A stretch of 8,478 nucleotides of DNA from Sulfuritalea sp. (GTDB lineage: Bacteria > Pseudomonadota > Gammaproteobacteria > Burkholderiales > Rhodocyclaceae), in the NCBI GenBank assembly GCA_021738105.1, contig JAIPCS010000147.1:1-8478 (forward strand), in the 5' to 3' direction. The notes under the pieces were generated by a model, which saw nothing but the letters and a program-made list of their open reading frames with translations, was not told the DNA's origin and ran no database searches. Of this stretch, positions 1-6,743 are shown in pieces; the first letter of the stretch is position 1, and each line of letters starts with the position of its first letter. The position numbers were made by a program, and so were the translations under genes.

Positions 1-656
1 ATGCCGGCGAGCTGCGCTGCATCATCGGGCCCAACGGTGCCGGCAAGACGACCATGATGGACGTCATCACCGGCAAGACGCGACCCGATGAAGGCCGATG
101 CTTTTTCGGCCAGACACTCGATCTGACCAAGCTGCGCGAGGCTGAAATCGCCCAGTTTGGCATTGGCCGCAAGTTTCAGAAGCCGACCATTTTCGAGAAT
201 CTCAGCGTTTTCGAGAATCTCGAACTGGCCCTGAAGACCGACAAGCGCGCGCGCCACAGCCTGTTCGCCTGGCTGGACGACGACAGTCGAGACAAGATTG
301 CCGATACCTTGCGGCAGATTCGCCTCGACCAGGAAGCCGAGCGCGATGCCGGCCTGCTCTCGCACGGTCAGAAGCAGTGGCTGGAGATCGGCATGCTGCT
401 GGTGCAGGACCCGAAACTGCTGCTGCTCGACGAGCCGGTGGCGGGCATGACCGACGACGAAACCGAACGCACGGGCGAACTGTTCAAGTCGCTGGCCGGC
501 AAACACAGCCTCGTTGTCGTTGAGCACGACATGGCCTTCATCGAACAACTCGGCGGCCTGGTGACCGTTTTGCATGAAGGTTCGGTGCTGGCCGAAGGAC
601 CGCTGGCCACGGTGCAAAACGACGAGCGCGTGATCGAGGTGTACCTTGGACGCTAA
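1..656 (+). CDS. urtD: Urea ABC transporter ATP-binding subunit UrtD (5' end outside window)
   Basis: One of the two ATPases that power high-affinity urea import by the UrtABCDE transporter; it acts on the cytoplasmic face of the inner membrane. The gene is cut by the left window edge: the reading frame is open from base 3, so the ATGs at 54 and 57 are internal. Walker A (GPNGAGKTT) is at 27-53, the Q-loop (FQKP) near 174-185, an ABC signature in the form LSHGQ at 357-371, Walker B (LLLLDEP) at 417-437 and the switch histidine (VEHD) at 525-527. LSHGQ followed by KQWLEIGMLL is the wording I associate with UrtD rather than with LivG amino-acid ATPases. The protein ends normally in EVYLGR. The partner ATPase UrtE follows after a 143-nt gap; urtA, urtB and urtC presumably lie upstream. 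Missing N-terminus is an edge effect, not a truncation. Confidence 0.95.
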   Translation, partial: AGELRCIIGPNGAGKTTMMDVITGKTRPDEGRCFFGQTLDLTKLREAEIAQFGIGRKFQKPTIFENLSVFENLELALKTDKRARHSLFAWLDDDSRDKIADTLRQIRLDQEAERDAGLLSHGQKQWLEIGMLLVQDPKLLLLDEPVAGMTDDETERTGELFKSLAGKHSLVVVEHDMAFIEQLGGLVTVLHEGSVLAEGPLATVQNDERVIEVYLGR

Positions 657-664
657 AACCATTC

Positions 665-779
665 GCCACAGAGGCGCGTTGCGTGCCTGGGATTCCGCTT
701 CGCGGCCAGACAACAGAGGACACAGAGAAGATCAAAATTCTGTTTGGTTTCTCTCTGTGATCTCTGTGTCCTCTGTGGC
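665..779. repeat. Inverted-repeat element built from CACAGAG/CTCTGTG words, between urtD and urtE
   Basis: Non-coding insert filling most of the urtD-urtE gap. A perfect 16-bp inverted repeat pairs 713-728 (ACAGAGGACACAGAGA) with 761-776, leaving a 32-nt loop. The outer ends match as well: GCCACAGAGG at 665-674 is the reverse complement of CCTCTGTGGC at 770-779, so two left-hand segments compete for the same right arm. On the right side CTCTGTG occurs three times at exact 9-nt steps (753, 762, 771). Neither strand shows a T-tract directly after the stem, so it does not look like a canonical Rho-independent terminator. I recall similar CACAGAGGACACAGAG words scattered through proteobacterial intergenic regions, often creating spurious ORFs, which would make this a REP or MITE-like repeat; copy number in this genome cannot be seen here. 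Confidence 0.75.
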
Positions 780-790
780 AAAAAGATTTT

Positions 791-802
791 GAGGTTTCCA
801 TG
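791..802 (+). promoter_or_regulatory. Ribosome binding site and ATG of urtE
   Basis: GAGG at 791-794 lies 5 nt before the ATG at 800-802. It sits immediately downstream of the inverted-repeat element, whose arm ends at 779, so a folded element would leave this site about 11 nt away and probably accessible. This site supports the start chosen for urtE. Confidence 0.7.
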
Positions 803-1570
803 CTGATCGTTGACCACCTCAACCAGTTTTACGGCGGCAGCCACATTCTGCGCGATCTCTCTTTCGAGGTACCCGTCGGCAAGGTGACGACGCTGCTGGG
901 CCGCAATGGCGTCGGCAAGACGACGCTGCTCAAGTGCCTGATGGGCCTGGTGCCGGCGAAAACCGGCTCGATGAGCTTTGCCGGCAAGGACATTACCCGG
1001 CAGCCGACGCATGCCCGTGTGTGCAGTGGCATCGGTTACGTGCCGCAGGGCCGCGAGATATTTCCGCGCCTGACGGTGGAAGAAAACCTGCTGATGGGCA
1101 TGGCCAGTCTGCCGCGTGGCAGTCGGTTGCCGGAGCGGATTTTTGAATTGTTCCCGGTGCTCAAGTCCATGCTCAAGCGACGCGGCGGTGACCTTTCCGG
1201 CGGCCAGCAACAGCAACTCGCGATCGGACGCGCGCTGGCGCTGAATCCGACTCTGCTGATTCTCGATGAGCCGACCGAGGGTATTCAACCGTCGATCATC
1301 AAGGACATCGAGCGGGCCATCCGCGTCGTCGCCAGCAGCAAGCCGCGTCTCGATGCCGCGCGCGCCGTCGCCGAACGCCATGAGATCCAGGATGCGATTC
1401 AAAAGGTTGCGGCGACCGGTGAAGTTGCGATTTTGCTGGTGGAGCAGTACTACGACTTTGCGCGCGCCCTGGCCGACCACTATTTGGTGATGGAGCGCGG
1501 CGAGATCATCAAACGCGGCAGTGGCGTCGATATGGAAAAGGATGGAGTGCGCGAACTCCTTGCGGTGTGA
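800..1570 (+). CDS. urtE: Urea ABC transporter ATP-binding subunit UrtE, with an apparent extra segment
   Basis: Second ATPase of the urea importer, pairing with UrtD at the inner membrane. The 256-residue protein has Walker A GRNGVGKTT (34-42), Q-loop glutamine in YVPQGREIFPRLTVEENL (Q83), signature LSGGQQQQLAIGRAL (132-146), Walker B LLILDEP (152-158) followed by TEGIQPSIIKDI, and ILLVEQYYDFA (211-221). The glutamine in LLVEQ where many ABC ATPases have the switch histidine is usual in the LivF/UrtE branch. TEGIQPSIIKDI and LLVEQYYDF are UrtE hallmarks. The oddity is length: relatives I remember are near 230 residues and pass from IKDIxRxIR to GEMAILLVEQ with only a few residues between. 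Here about 25 additional, probably helical residues lie roughly at 178-206 (about 1331-1420). The reading frame is intact and all ATPase motifs remain, so the protein is probably functional. ureD follows 69 nt downstream. Confidence 0.95.
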   Translation: MLIVDHLNQFYGGSHILRDLSFEVPVGKVTTLLGRNGVGKTTLLKCLMGLVPAKTGSMSFAGKDITRQPTHARVCSGIGYVPQGREIFPRLTVEENLLMGMASLPRGSRLPERIFELFPVLKSMLKRRGGDLSGGQQQQLAIGRALALNPTLLILDEPTEGIQPSIIKDIERAIRVVASSKPRLDAARAVAERHEIQDAIQKVAATGEVAILLVEQYYDFARALADHYLVMERGEIIKRGSGVDMEKDGVRELLAV

Positions 1571-1639
1571 TGCCAGCGCACAGCCACGCGAGCCTTGGTG
1601 TTCCTGGCCGCAGTCTCCGTTACGCTCTATGATTCGCCA

Positions 1640-2485
1640 ATGTACGTTGCCGAACCGCTCACATCCTGCTGGCAGGCGCATCTTGATCTCGGCTTCGAGC
1701 GGCGCGAGGGGGCGACGGTGCTCGCGCGGCGCCAACATCGCGGGCCGTTGCGCGTGCAGAAGCCGCTCTACCCTGAAGGCCCGGAGAGTTGTCACGCCAT
1801 CGTGCTGCATCCGCCCGCCGGAATAGCAGGCGGCGATCGCCTGCAAATTGATGTTGATGTCGGCAGTGCTGCCCAGGCCCTGCTTACGACACCCGGCGCG
1901 GGAAAGTGGTATCGCTCGGCGGGCGCCCTTGCCGAACAGATGCTGACCCTGAAAGTCGGCGCTGGCGGTACGGTGGAGTGGTTGCCTCAGGAGAGCATCG
2001 TGTTCTCCGGAGCGCAGGCCAGCATGCGCACCACGATAGAACTTGAGTCTGGCGCCCGATTTGTCGGCGTTGAAACGATTTGTTTTGGCCGCCGCGCCAG
2101 CGGGGAACGCTTCGAGCGCGGCATCTTGCGCCTGGCCACCGACATTCGTGTCGAAGGTCGGCCGCTGTGGCGCGAGCGCGGCATCATCGACGGCGGCTCC
2201 TCATTGCTGGGGTCGCCGATAGGGTTGGCTGGCTACACGGTCTGCAGCACGGTGCTTGCCGCAGGCGCAGACATTTCTGCGGAAATCCTGGGCGCCTGTC
2301 GTGCCGTGACGACGATGGAACCCCGGGCACAATGTGGCGTCAGTGCTCTGCCGAATCTTTTCGTCGGTCGCTACCTGGGCCACTCGTCGGAAGCCGCGCG
2401 ACACTGGTTTGTGGAACTCTGGCAGTACTTGCGACCGGTTTTTGTCGGCCGCAGCGCTGCCGTGCCGCGCATCTGGAATACCTAA
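1640..2485 (+). CDS. ureD: Urease accessory protein UreD
   Basis: UreD (UreH) binds the urease apoprotein first and provides the platform on which UreF and UreG assemble to deliver nickel. From the ATG at 1640 the protein has 281 residues, normal for the family. Conserved blocks are [18 protein letters not shown] (35-52), [10 protein letters not shown] (57-66), [11 protein letters not shown] (83-93), [12 protein letters not shown] (114-125) and the C-terminal [14 protein letters not shown] with LRP and PRIWNT. The HPPAG block usually reads HPPGG, a mild deviation. The frame extends upstream to TTG 1595 and GTG 1598, but those 15 residues (VFLAAVSV...) are not family-like, and the usual N-terminus begins shortly before the WxAxLxLxF segment, which starts at residue 11 here. 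No good Shine-Dalgarno precedes any of the candidate starts, so the exact start is uncertain. ureA follows after 28 nt. Confidence 0.93.
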   Translation: MYVAEPLTSCWQAHLDLGFERREGATVLARRQHRGPLRVQKPLYPEGPESCHAIVLHPPAGIAGGDRLQIDVDVGSAAQALLTTPGAGKWYRSAGALAEQMLTLKVGAGGTVEWLPQESIVFSGAQASMRTTIELESGARFVGVETICFGRRASGERFERGILRLATDIRVEGRPLWRERGIIDGGSSLLGSPIGLAGYTVCSTVLAAGADISAEILGACRAVTTMEPRAQCGVSALPNLFVGRYLGHSSEAARHWFVELWQYLRPVFVGRSAAVPRIWNT

Positions 2486-2500
2486 GCCCAAGCACTTCCC

Positions 2501-2516
2501 GGAAGGAGAACCTGTG
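2501..2516 (+). promoter_or_regulatory. Strong ribosome binding site deciding the GTG start of ureA
   Basis: GGAAGGAG at 2501-2508 is followed, after 5 nt, by GTG at 2514-2516. The frame is open far upstream through the end of ureD, but this site and the canonical UreA N-terminus ([10 protein letters not shown], with V read as Met) fix the start here. Confidence 0.85.
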
Positions 2517-2816
2517 GAACTCACCCCTCGCGAAAAAGACAAACTGCTGATTTTTACCGCCGCGCTGCTGGCCGAACGGCGCAAGGCGCGCGGTCTAAAA
2601 CTCAACTATCCGGAAGCGGTCGCCTTCATCAGCGCCGGCATACTCGAAGGCGCCCGTGACGGACAGTCGGTGGCAGAGCTGATGAGCTACGGCGCGACCT
2701 TGCTGGGACGCGACGAGGTCATGGAAGGCGTGCCCGAAATGATCCCCGACATTCAGGTGGAAGCCACCTTTCCCGACGGCACGAAGCTGGTCACCGTGCA
2801 CAACCCGATTGTGTGA
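2514..2816 (+). CDS. ureA: Urease gamma subunit UreA
   Basis: Smallest structural subunit of the nickel urease; it packs with UreB and UreC in the (UreABC)3 type of enzyme in the cytoplasm and carries no catalytic residues. Started at GTG 2514 it is exactly 100 residues, the standard length, and follows the family consensus almost throughout: [20 protein letters not shown] at the start, [47 protein letters not shown], and [12 protein letters not shown] at the end. Separate gamma, beta and alpha genes are the typical bacterial arrangement, unlike the fused subunits of Helicobacter or plants. It lies 28 nt after ureD and 9 nt before ureB, in the same operon. No anomalies seen. Confidence 0.97.
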   Translation: MELTPREKDKLLIFTAALLAERRKARGLKLNYPEAVAFISAGILEGARDGQSVAELMSYGATLLGRDEVMEGVPEMIPDIQVEATFPDGTKLVTVHNPIV

Positions 2817-2825
2817 GGAAAAACC

Positions 2826-3131
2826 ATGATTCCAGGCGAAATGAAAATCGAGGCCGGCGAGATCGAACTCAACGCCGGTCGTCGCACGATAAGCGTCGAA
2901 GTGTCCAACACCGGCGATCGACCGATACAGGTCGGCTCTCACTATCACTTCTTCGAGGCCAACGATGCCTTGACCTTCGATCGCACGAGTGCGCGCGGCA
3001 TGCGGCTCAACATTGCGTCGGGTACGGCGGTGCGCTTTGAGCCGGGGCAGACGCGCACCGTAGAACTTGTCGACTACGCAGGTGCGCGGAAAGTCTATGG
3101 CTTCCAGGGCAAAGTTCAAGGGAAACTGTGA
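2826..3131 (+). CDS. ureB: Urease beta subunit UreB
   Basis: Structural beta subunit of urease, 101 residues, of normal length and wording: starts [18 protein letters not shown], then [20 protein letters not shown], a block near the middle ([18 protein letters not shown]) and the C-terminal [10 protein letters not shown]. It packs against UreA and UreC and helps hold the mobile flap of the active site. The ATG at 2826 has an AGGA (2816-2819) overlapping the ureA stop region, consistent with coupled translation from ureA. Unlike the other junctions of the structural genes, the gap to ureC is long (115 nt) and full of hairpins. The coding sequence itself is intact. Confidence 0.97.
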   Translation: MIPGEMKIEAGEIELNAGRRTISVEVSNTGDRPIQVGSHYHFFEANDALTFDRTSARGMRLNIASGTAVRFEPGQTRTVELVDYAGARKVYGFQGKVQGKL

Positions 3132-3246
3132 CGGCCATCCCCCCACCCCCCTTCCTGAGGAAGGGAGCGATTACGGTTCGCGGGCTTTGCCCGCTCCAGA
3201 ATATTGATTGGCCGCCTCCTTGGGGCGGCCCAGCGGAGACGACGAA
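3132..3246 (+). other. ureB-ureC spacer with three consecutive hairpins
   Basis: A 115-nt non-coding spacer at a junction that is usually only a few nt in urease operons with this gene order. It begins with two C6 runs (3139-3144 and 3146-3151). Hairpin 1 pairs 3149-3155 with 3159-3165 (CCCTTCC/GGAAGGG, loop TGA). Hairpin 2 pairs 3180-3185 with 3189-3194 (GCGGGC/GCCCGC, loop TTT). Hairpin 3 occupies 3210-3230. An alternative stem, GGAGCG 3164-3169 with CGCTCC 3192-3197, would exclude hairpins 1 and 2. There is no T-tract after any hairpin, so termination is not obvious. Likely a small REP-like insertion or an mRNA processing/stability element; I found no convincing small ORF or promoter in it. 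Confidence 0.7.
3210..3230 (+). promoter_or_regulatory. GC-rich hairpin just upstream of the ureC ribosome binding site
   Basis: GGCCGCC at 3210-3216 pairs perfectly with GGCGGCC at 3224-3230, and the stem can extend by T-G and C-G pairs to leave a 3-nt loop. It ends 4 nt before the GGAG (3235-3238) that serves ureC, whose ATG is 8 nt further on at 3247. The position suggests protection of the 5' end of a processed ureC message or an effect on ureC initiation; this is inference. Confidence 0.5.
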
Positions 3247-4947
3247 ATGAAAATCTCTAAGCAAGCCTATGCCGAAATGTTCGGCCCCACCACCGGTGAT
3301 CGTGTGCGCCTCGCCGACACCGAGCTCTGGATCGAGGTCGAGAAGGACTACACGATCCACGGCGAGGAAGTGAAGTTCGGTGGCGGCAAGGTGATTCGCG
3401 ACGGCATGGGTCAGGGCCAGAAACTGGCGAAGGACGTGGCCGACACGGTGATTACCAATGCGCTGATTATCGATGCGGTAGCAGGGATCATCAAGGCTGA
3501 CATCGGCTTGAAGGGCGGTGTGATTGCTGCTATTGGCAAGGCTGGCAACCCGGATGTTCAGCCCGGCGTCAGCATCGCCATCGGCGCCGGTACCGAGATC
3601 ATCGCCGGCGAAGGACTGATCGTCACCGCCGGCGGCATTGATGCGCACATCCACTTCATCTGCCCGCAACAGATCGAGGAGGCGTTGATGTCGGGCGTCA
3701 CCACCATGATCGGCGGCGGCACCGGCCCGGCCACGGGCACCTATGCCACCACCTGCACGCCGGGGCCGTGGCACATCCACTCAATGCTGGCCGCCGCCGA
3801 GGCCTTCCCCATGAACCTGGGCTTTCTCGGCAAGGGCAATGTGTCGCTGCCGGGTCCGGCGCGTGAACAGGTCGAAGCCGGCGCCATGGGCCTCAAGCTG
3901 CACGAGGACTGGGGCACCACGCCGGCCGCGATCGACAATTGCCTGACGGTGGCCGACAGCATGGACATACAGGTGGCGATCCATACCGACACCCTGAACG
4001 AATCGGGATTCGTCGAAGCGACGCTGGCGGCGTTCAAGGGGCGCACGATTCACACCTATCACACCGAAGGCGCCGGTGGCGGACACGCACCCGACATCAT
4101 CAAGGCAGCGGGCATGCCCAATGTGCTGCCGAGCTCGACCAACCCGACCATGCCGTTCACGGTGAACACCATCGACGAGCATCTCGACATGCTGATGGTC
4201 TGCCACCATCTCGACCCGGCGATTGCCGAGGACGTCGCCTTCGCCGAATCGCGCATCCGCCGCGAGACGATTGCCGCCGAGGACATTCTGCACGATCTCG
4301 GCGCCTTTTCCATGATGAGTTCCGACTCACAAGCCATGGGCCGGGTCGGTGAAGTCCTCATCCGCACCTGGCAGACCGCGCACAAGATGAAAGTGCAACG
4401 CGGCGCGCTGAAGGAGGACAGCGCCAGGAACGACAATTACCGCGTCAAGCGCTACATCGCCAAATACACCATCAACCCGGCGATCGCCCAGGGCATCGGC
4501 CATGTCGTCGGCTCGATCGAAGTCGGCAAGCTGGCCGATCTGGTGCTGTGGAAGCCGGCCTTTTTCGGCGTCAAGCCGAGCCTTATTCTCAAGGGCGGCA
4601 TGATCGCGGCAGCGGCCATGGGCGACCCGAATGCGTCGATCCCGACGCCGCAGCCCGTGCATTACCGGCCGATGTTCGGCAGTTTCGGCAAGGCGCTGAG
4701 AACGTCGCTGACATTCGTTTCGCGAGCGGCGCTGAAAAATCCTGCGGTGCAAGCGCTGGGTCTGGGCAAGCGTCTCGAGCCGGTGAAAAACTGCCGCACG
4801 GTGACCAAGGCCGACATGCTGCATAACAGCGCCACGCCGCTGATCGAAGTCGACGCCGAGACCTATGCCGTGCGCGCTGATGGCGAGTTGCTGGTCTGCG
4901 AACCGGCCAGTATGCTGCCGATGGCGCAGCGCTATTTCCTGTTCTGA
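3247..4947 (+). CDS. ureC: Urease alpha (catalytic) subunit UreC
   Basis: Catalytic subunit; hydrolyses urea to ammonia and carbamate at a two-nickel site in the cytoplasm. The ATG at 3247 has GGAG at 3235-3238 and gives the canonical start [25 protein letters not shown]; the frame is open further upstream only because the spacer lacks a stop. The 566-residue protein matches the Klebsiella aerogenes UreC numbering exactly. Nickel ligands are H134 and H136 (DAHIH), the carbamylated K217 (GLKLHED), H246, H272 and D360 (SSD). H219, C319 and H320 of the flap (VCHH) and R336 are also present. The C-terminus ends normally (MAQRYFLF). No substitutions in the catalytic set, so an active enzyme is expected once nickel is loaded. 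ureE starts 1 nt after its stop. Confidence 0.99.
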   Translation: MKISKQAYAEMFGPTTGDRVRLADTELWIEVEKDYTIHGEEVKFGGGKVIRDGMGQGQKLAKDVADTVITNALIIDAVAGIIKADIGLKGGVIAAIGKAGNPDVQPGVSIAIGAGTEIIAGEGLIVTAGGIDAHIHFICPQQIEEALMSGVTTMIGGGTGPATGTYATTCTPGPWHIHSMLAAAEAFPMNLGFLGKGNVSLPGPAREQVEAGAMGLKLHEDWGTTPAAIDNCLTVADSMDIQVAIHTDTLNESGFVEATLAAFKGRTIHTYHTEGAGGGHAPDIIKAAGMPNVLPSSTNPTMPFTVNTIDEHLDMLMVCHHLDPAIAEDVAFAESRIRRETIAAEDILHDLGAFSMMSSDSQAMGRVGEVLIRTWQTAHKMKVQRGALKEDSARNDNYRVKRYIAKYTINPAIAQGIGHVVGSIEVGKLADLVLWKPAFFGVKPSLILKGGMIAAAAMGDPNASIPTPQPVHYRPMFGSFGKALRTSLTFVSRAALKNPAVQALGLGKRLEPVKNCRTVTKADMLHNSATPLIEVDAETYAVRADGELLVCEPASMLPMAQRYFLF

Positions 4948-4948
4948 C

Positions 4949-5449
4949 ATGCTGCTGATCGAACAGCGAGCCACCGGCGATTCAAGCGCCACCGACCAGT
5001 TGCGATTGCACTTCGAAGCGCGCTGCAAGAGTCGTCTGCGCGCGCGCCTGGTGTCCGGAGAAGAGTGCGGACTGTTCCTCCCGCGAGGCAGCGTGCTGCG
5101 CGGTGGCGACAAGTTGCAGGGCAAGGACGGCCGGGTGGTCGAGGTGCTTGCTGCGCCGGAAATGCTGATGGAAGCCGTGAGCGGAGATCCGCTGCAACTG
5201 GCGCGCGCTGCTTACCACCTGGGCAATCGTCATGTTGCCGTCGAGTTGCTCTCCGGCAGTGTGAGATTTGCCCGCGACCACGTGCTGGCCGAGATGGTGC
5301 GCGGGCTTGGGCTTCCGGTAAGCGAGATCGAGGAACCGTTCGAACCGGAGTCCGGTGCCTATGGGGCGCATGGCGGTCATGGCCACGAGGCCGATGACGG
5401 GGTCGCCACCACCGGCCCGCGGATTCACGATCACTTCGGTCGTCGCTAA
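4949..5449 (+). CDS. ureE: Urease nickel metallochaperone UreE
   Basis: Dimeric nickel-binding chaperone that hands Ni2+ to UreG for urease activation. From ATG 4949 the protein has 166 residues. The N-terminal domain contains [17 protein letters not shown] and GDKL. The metal-binding domain has [13 protein letters not shown] (88-100), where H95 corresponds to the conserved dimer-interface nickel ligand (H96 in Klebsiella), and [13 protein letters not shown] (110-122). The tail is histidine-rich but modest: H141, H144, H146, H160 and H162 among the last 26 residues, far fewer than the polyhistidine tail of Klebsiella UreE. The start lies 1 nt after the ureC stop, with no clear Shine-Dalgarno, so translation is probably coupled to ureC; upstream in-frame codons would run back inside ureC and are unlikely. 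ureF begins 2 nt after its stop. Confidence 0.95.
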   Translation: MLLIEQRATGDSSATDQLRLHFEARCKSRLRARLVSGEECGLFLPRGSVLRGGDKLQGKDGRVVEVLAAPEMLMEAVSGDPLQLARAAYHLGNRHVAVELLSGSVRFARDHVLAEMVRGLGLPVSEIEEPFEPESGAYGAHGGHGHEADDGVATTGPRIHDHFGRR

Positions 5450-5451
5450 CG

Positions 5452-6138
5452 ATGCTCGCGCGCCTGCTGCAACTCGCCAGTCCTGCGCTACCGGTCGGTG
5501 CCTATACCTATTCGCAGGGTCTCGAGTGGGCGATCGAAGCCGGCACGGTCAATGATGAAGCAACGGCGCTGGTATGGATCGGCGATCAACTCGAATGGAA
5601 TGTCGGCCGCTATGAGGCGCCCCTGCTGTTGCGTATGCTGGAGGCCTGGACCGCCGACGATGGGCCGTCGGCGCTGGAACTGGACGCAGAGTATCTGGCG
5701 ACCCGAGAAACTGCGGAACTGCGCGCAGAGACTCTGCAGATGGGCTATTCGATGAAGCGCCTGTTGAATGAACTGGGCGACTTTCCGTCATCCCGATTGG
5801 ACACCATGGTTGTATCGCCGGGCCAGCGCTCTGCGTCCCGCGGAACTTTTCCTTATGCGTGGACGTGCGCGGCGGCGGTGTGGCAGATCCCCGCCAGGGA
5901 CGCGCTCACCGCCTGGCTCTGGAGCTGGGCGGAGAACCAGACCATGGCGGCACTCAAGTCCGTGCCGCTGGGGCAGGCCGCCGGCCAGCGTTTGCTGCTG
6001 GAAATCGGCCGACGCCTTCCGGCGGTGGTCGAGCGGACATCGGCACTGGCGGATGCCGACTACTCCAATTTCGCACCGGGCTTTGCCATCGCCTGCTGCA
6101 ATCACGAAACTCAATACACGAGGCTTTTCAGATCATGA
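5452..6138 (+). CDS. ureF: Urease accessory protein UreF
   Basis: All-helical accessory protein that bridges UreD and UreG in the urease activation complex and gates the GTPase step. 228 residues from ATG 5452, which is a normal family length. Recognisable blocks: [23 protein letters not shown] (5-27), [22 protein letters not shown] (84-105), a helical stretch with [28 protein letters not shown] (155-182), and the hallmark C-terminus [11 protein letters not shown] (218-228). It follows ureE by 2 nt, and its TGA overlaps the ureG ATG (ATGA, 6135-6138), so the three accessory genes are probably translationally coupled. No frameshift or missing block is seen. Confidence 0.97.
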   Translation: MLARLLQLASPALPVGAYTYSQGLEWAIEAGTVNDEATALVWIGDQLEWNVGRYEAPLLLRMLEAWTADDGPSALELDAEYLATRETAELRAETLQMGYSMKRLLNELGDFPSSRLDTMVVSPGQRSASRGTFPYAWTCAAAVWQIPARDALTAWLWSWAENQTMAALKSVPLGQAAGQRLLLEIGRRLPAVVERTSALADADYSNFAPGFAIACCNHETQYTRLFRS

Positions 6139-6743
6139 AACAGACATTGCGGGTAGGCATCGGTGGTCCCGTCGGTTCCGGCAAGACGGCGCTGACGCTG
6201 GCTCTGTGCCAGGCCTTGCGCGAGCGCTACAACATAGCTGTGGTGACCAACGATATTTACACCGAGGAAGATGCGCAATTCCTGGTCCGCAATCAGGCCC
6301 TGACACCGGATCGCATCATCGGTGTCGAGACCGGCGGCTGCCCGCACACGGCGATCCGCGAAGACGCCTCGATCAATCTTGAGGCCGTGGCACGACTTGG
6401 TGAGCGTCACCCAGAACTGGACATTGTGTTCATCGAAAGCGGCGGCGACAATCTGGCGGCGACTTTCAGCCCCGAGCTTTCCGATCTGACGCTCTATGTC
6501 ATCGATGTGGCCGCCGGCGAAAAGATTCCGCGCAAGGGCGGTCCAGGCATTACCCGCTCCGATTTGCTGGTGATCAACAAGATCGATCTGGCGCCCATGG
6601 TCGGGGCTTCGCTGGATGTGATGGCGACCGATGCCAAACGCATGCGCAGCGAGCGGCCTTTCGTTTTCAGCAACCTGAAGACTGGTCAGGGCCTGCCCGA
6701 CATCATCGCCTTCATCGAGCAGGCCGGGCTGTTACAAGCCTGA
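6135..6743 (+). CDS. ureG: Urease accessory GTPase UreG
   Basis: GTP-dependent nickel carrier that dimerises through Ni2+ and delivers it to apo-urease bound to UreD and UreF. 202 residues from ATG 6135. P-loop GPVGSGKT (11-18), [12 protein letters not shown] (36-47), the invariant metal-binding C69-P70-H71 in [28 protein letters not shown] (101-115) and the guanine-specificity motif NKID (148-151) are all present. The frame is open upstream inside ureF, but the family N-terminus ([16 protein letters not shown]) and the ATGA overlap fix this start; a GAGG at 6120-6123 lies 11 nt before it, slightly far for a strong site. The 3' end overlaps the stop of the convergent YgiD-type gene by 12 bp. 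It is the last gene of the operon within the window. Confidence 0.98.
   Translation: MKQTLRVGIGGPVGSGKTALTLALCQALRERYNIAVVTNDIYTEEDAQFLVRNQALTPDRIIGVETGGCPHTAIREDASINLEAVARLGERHPELDIVFIESGGDNLAATFSPELSDLTLYVIDVAAGEKIPRKGGPGITRSDLLVINKIDLAPMVGASLDVMATDAKRMRSERPFVFSNLKTGQGLPDIIAFIEQAGLLQA

Noticed and set aside
54..656. UrtD starting at the ATG at 54
   Set aside because: Walker A is encoded at 27-53 in the same frame, so the real start is outside the window.
713..776. The urtD-urtE inverted repeat as a Rho-independent terminator
   Set aside because: The loop is 32 nt and no T-tract follows the stem on either strand; the plus strand is A-rich instead.
1605..1620. TGGC-containing stretch as a sigma-54 promoter before ureD
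   Set aside because: The downstream GC of the -12 element is absent at the required spacing.
1628..1633. TATGAT, a possible -10 box for a ureD promoter
   Set aside because: No -35-like hexamer at 16-18 nt upstream, and it would put the transcript start almost at the ureD ATG.
653..1846. 397-codon open frame antisense to urtE and the start of ureD
   Set aside because: It resembles no family, runs opposite a clear ABC ATPase, and its C-terminal part is simply the translated CACAGAG repeat; typical GC-rich shadow frame.
2334..2513. 60-residue N-terminal extension of UreA
   Set aside because: It overlaps the end of ureD in another frame; the strong ribosome site and family consensus place the start at GTG 2514.
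3135..3165. G-quadruplex on the minus strand from the two C6 runs
   Set aside because: Only two long G runs plus short GG pairs are present, so a stable four-tract structure is not supported.
3007..3780. 257-codon antisense frame over ureB, the spacer and the start of ureC
   Set aside because: It lies opposite canonical UreB and UreC, is low-complexity Gly/Ala/Arg/His-rich, and has no ribosome site or family resemblance.
4327..5124. 265-codon antisense frame over ureC and ureE
   Set aside because: Arg-rich shadow of strongly conserved coding sequence with no independent evidence.
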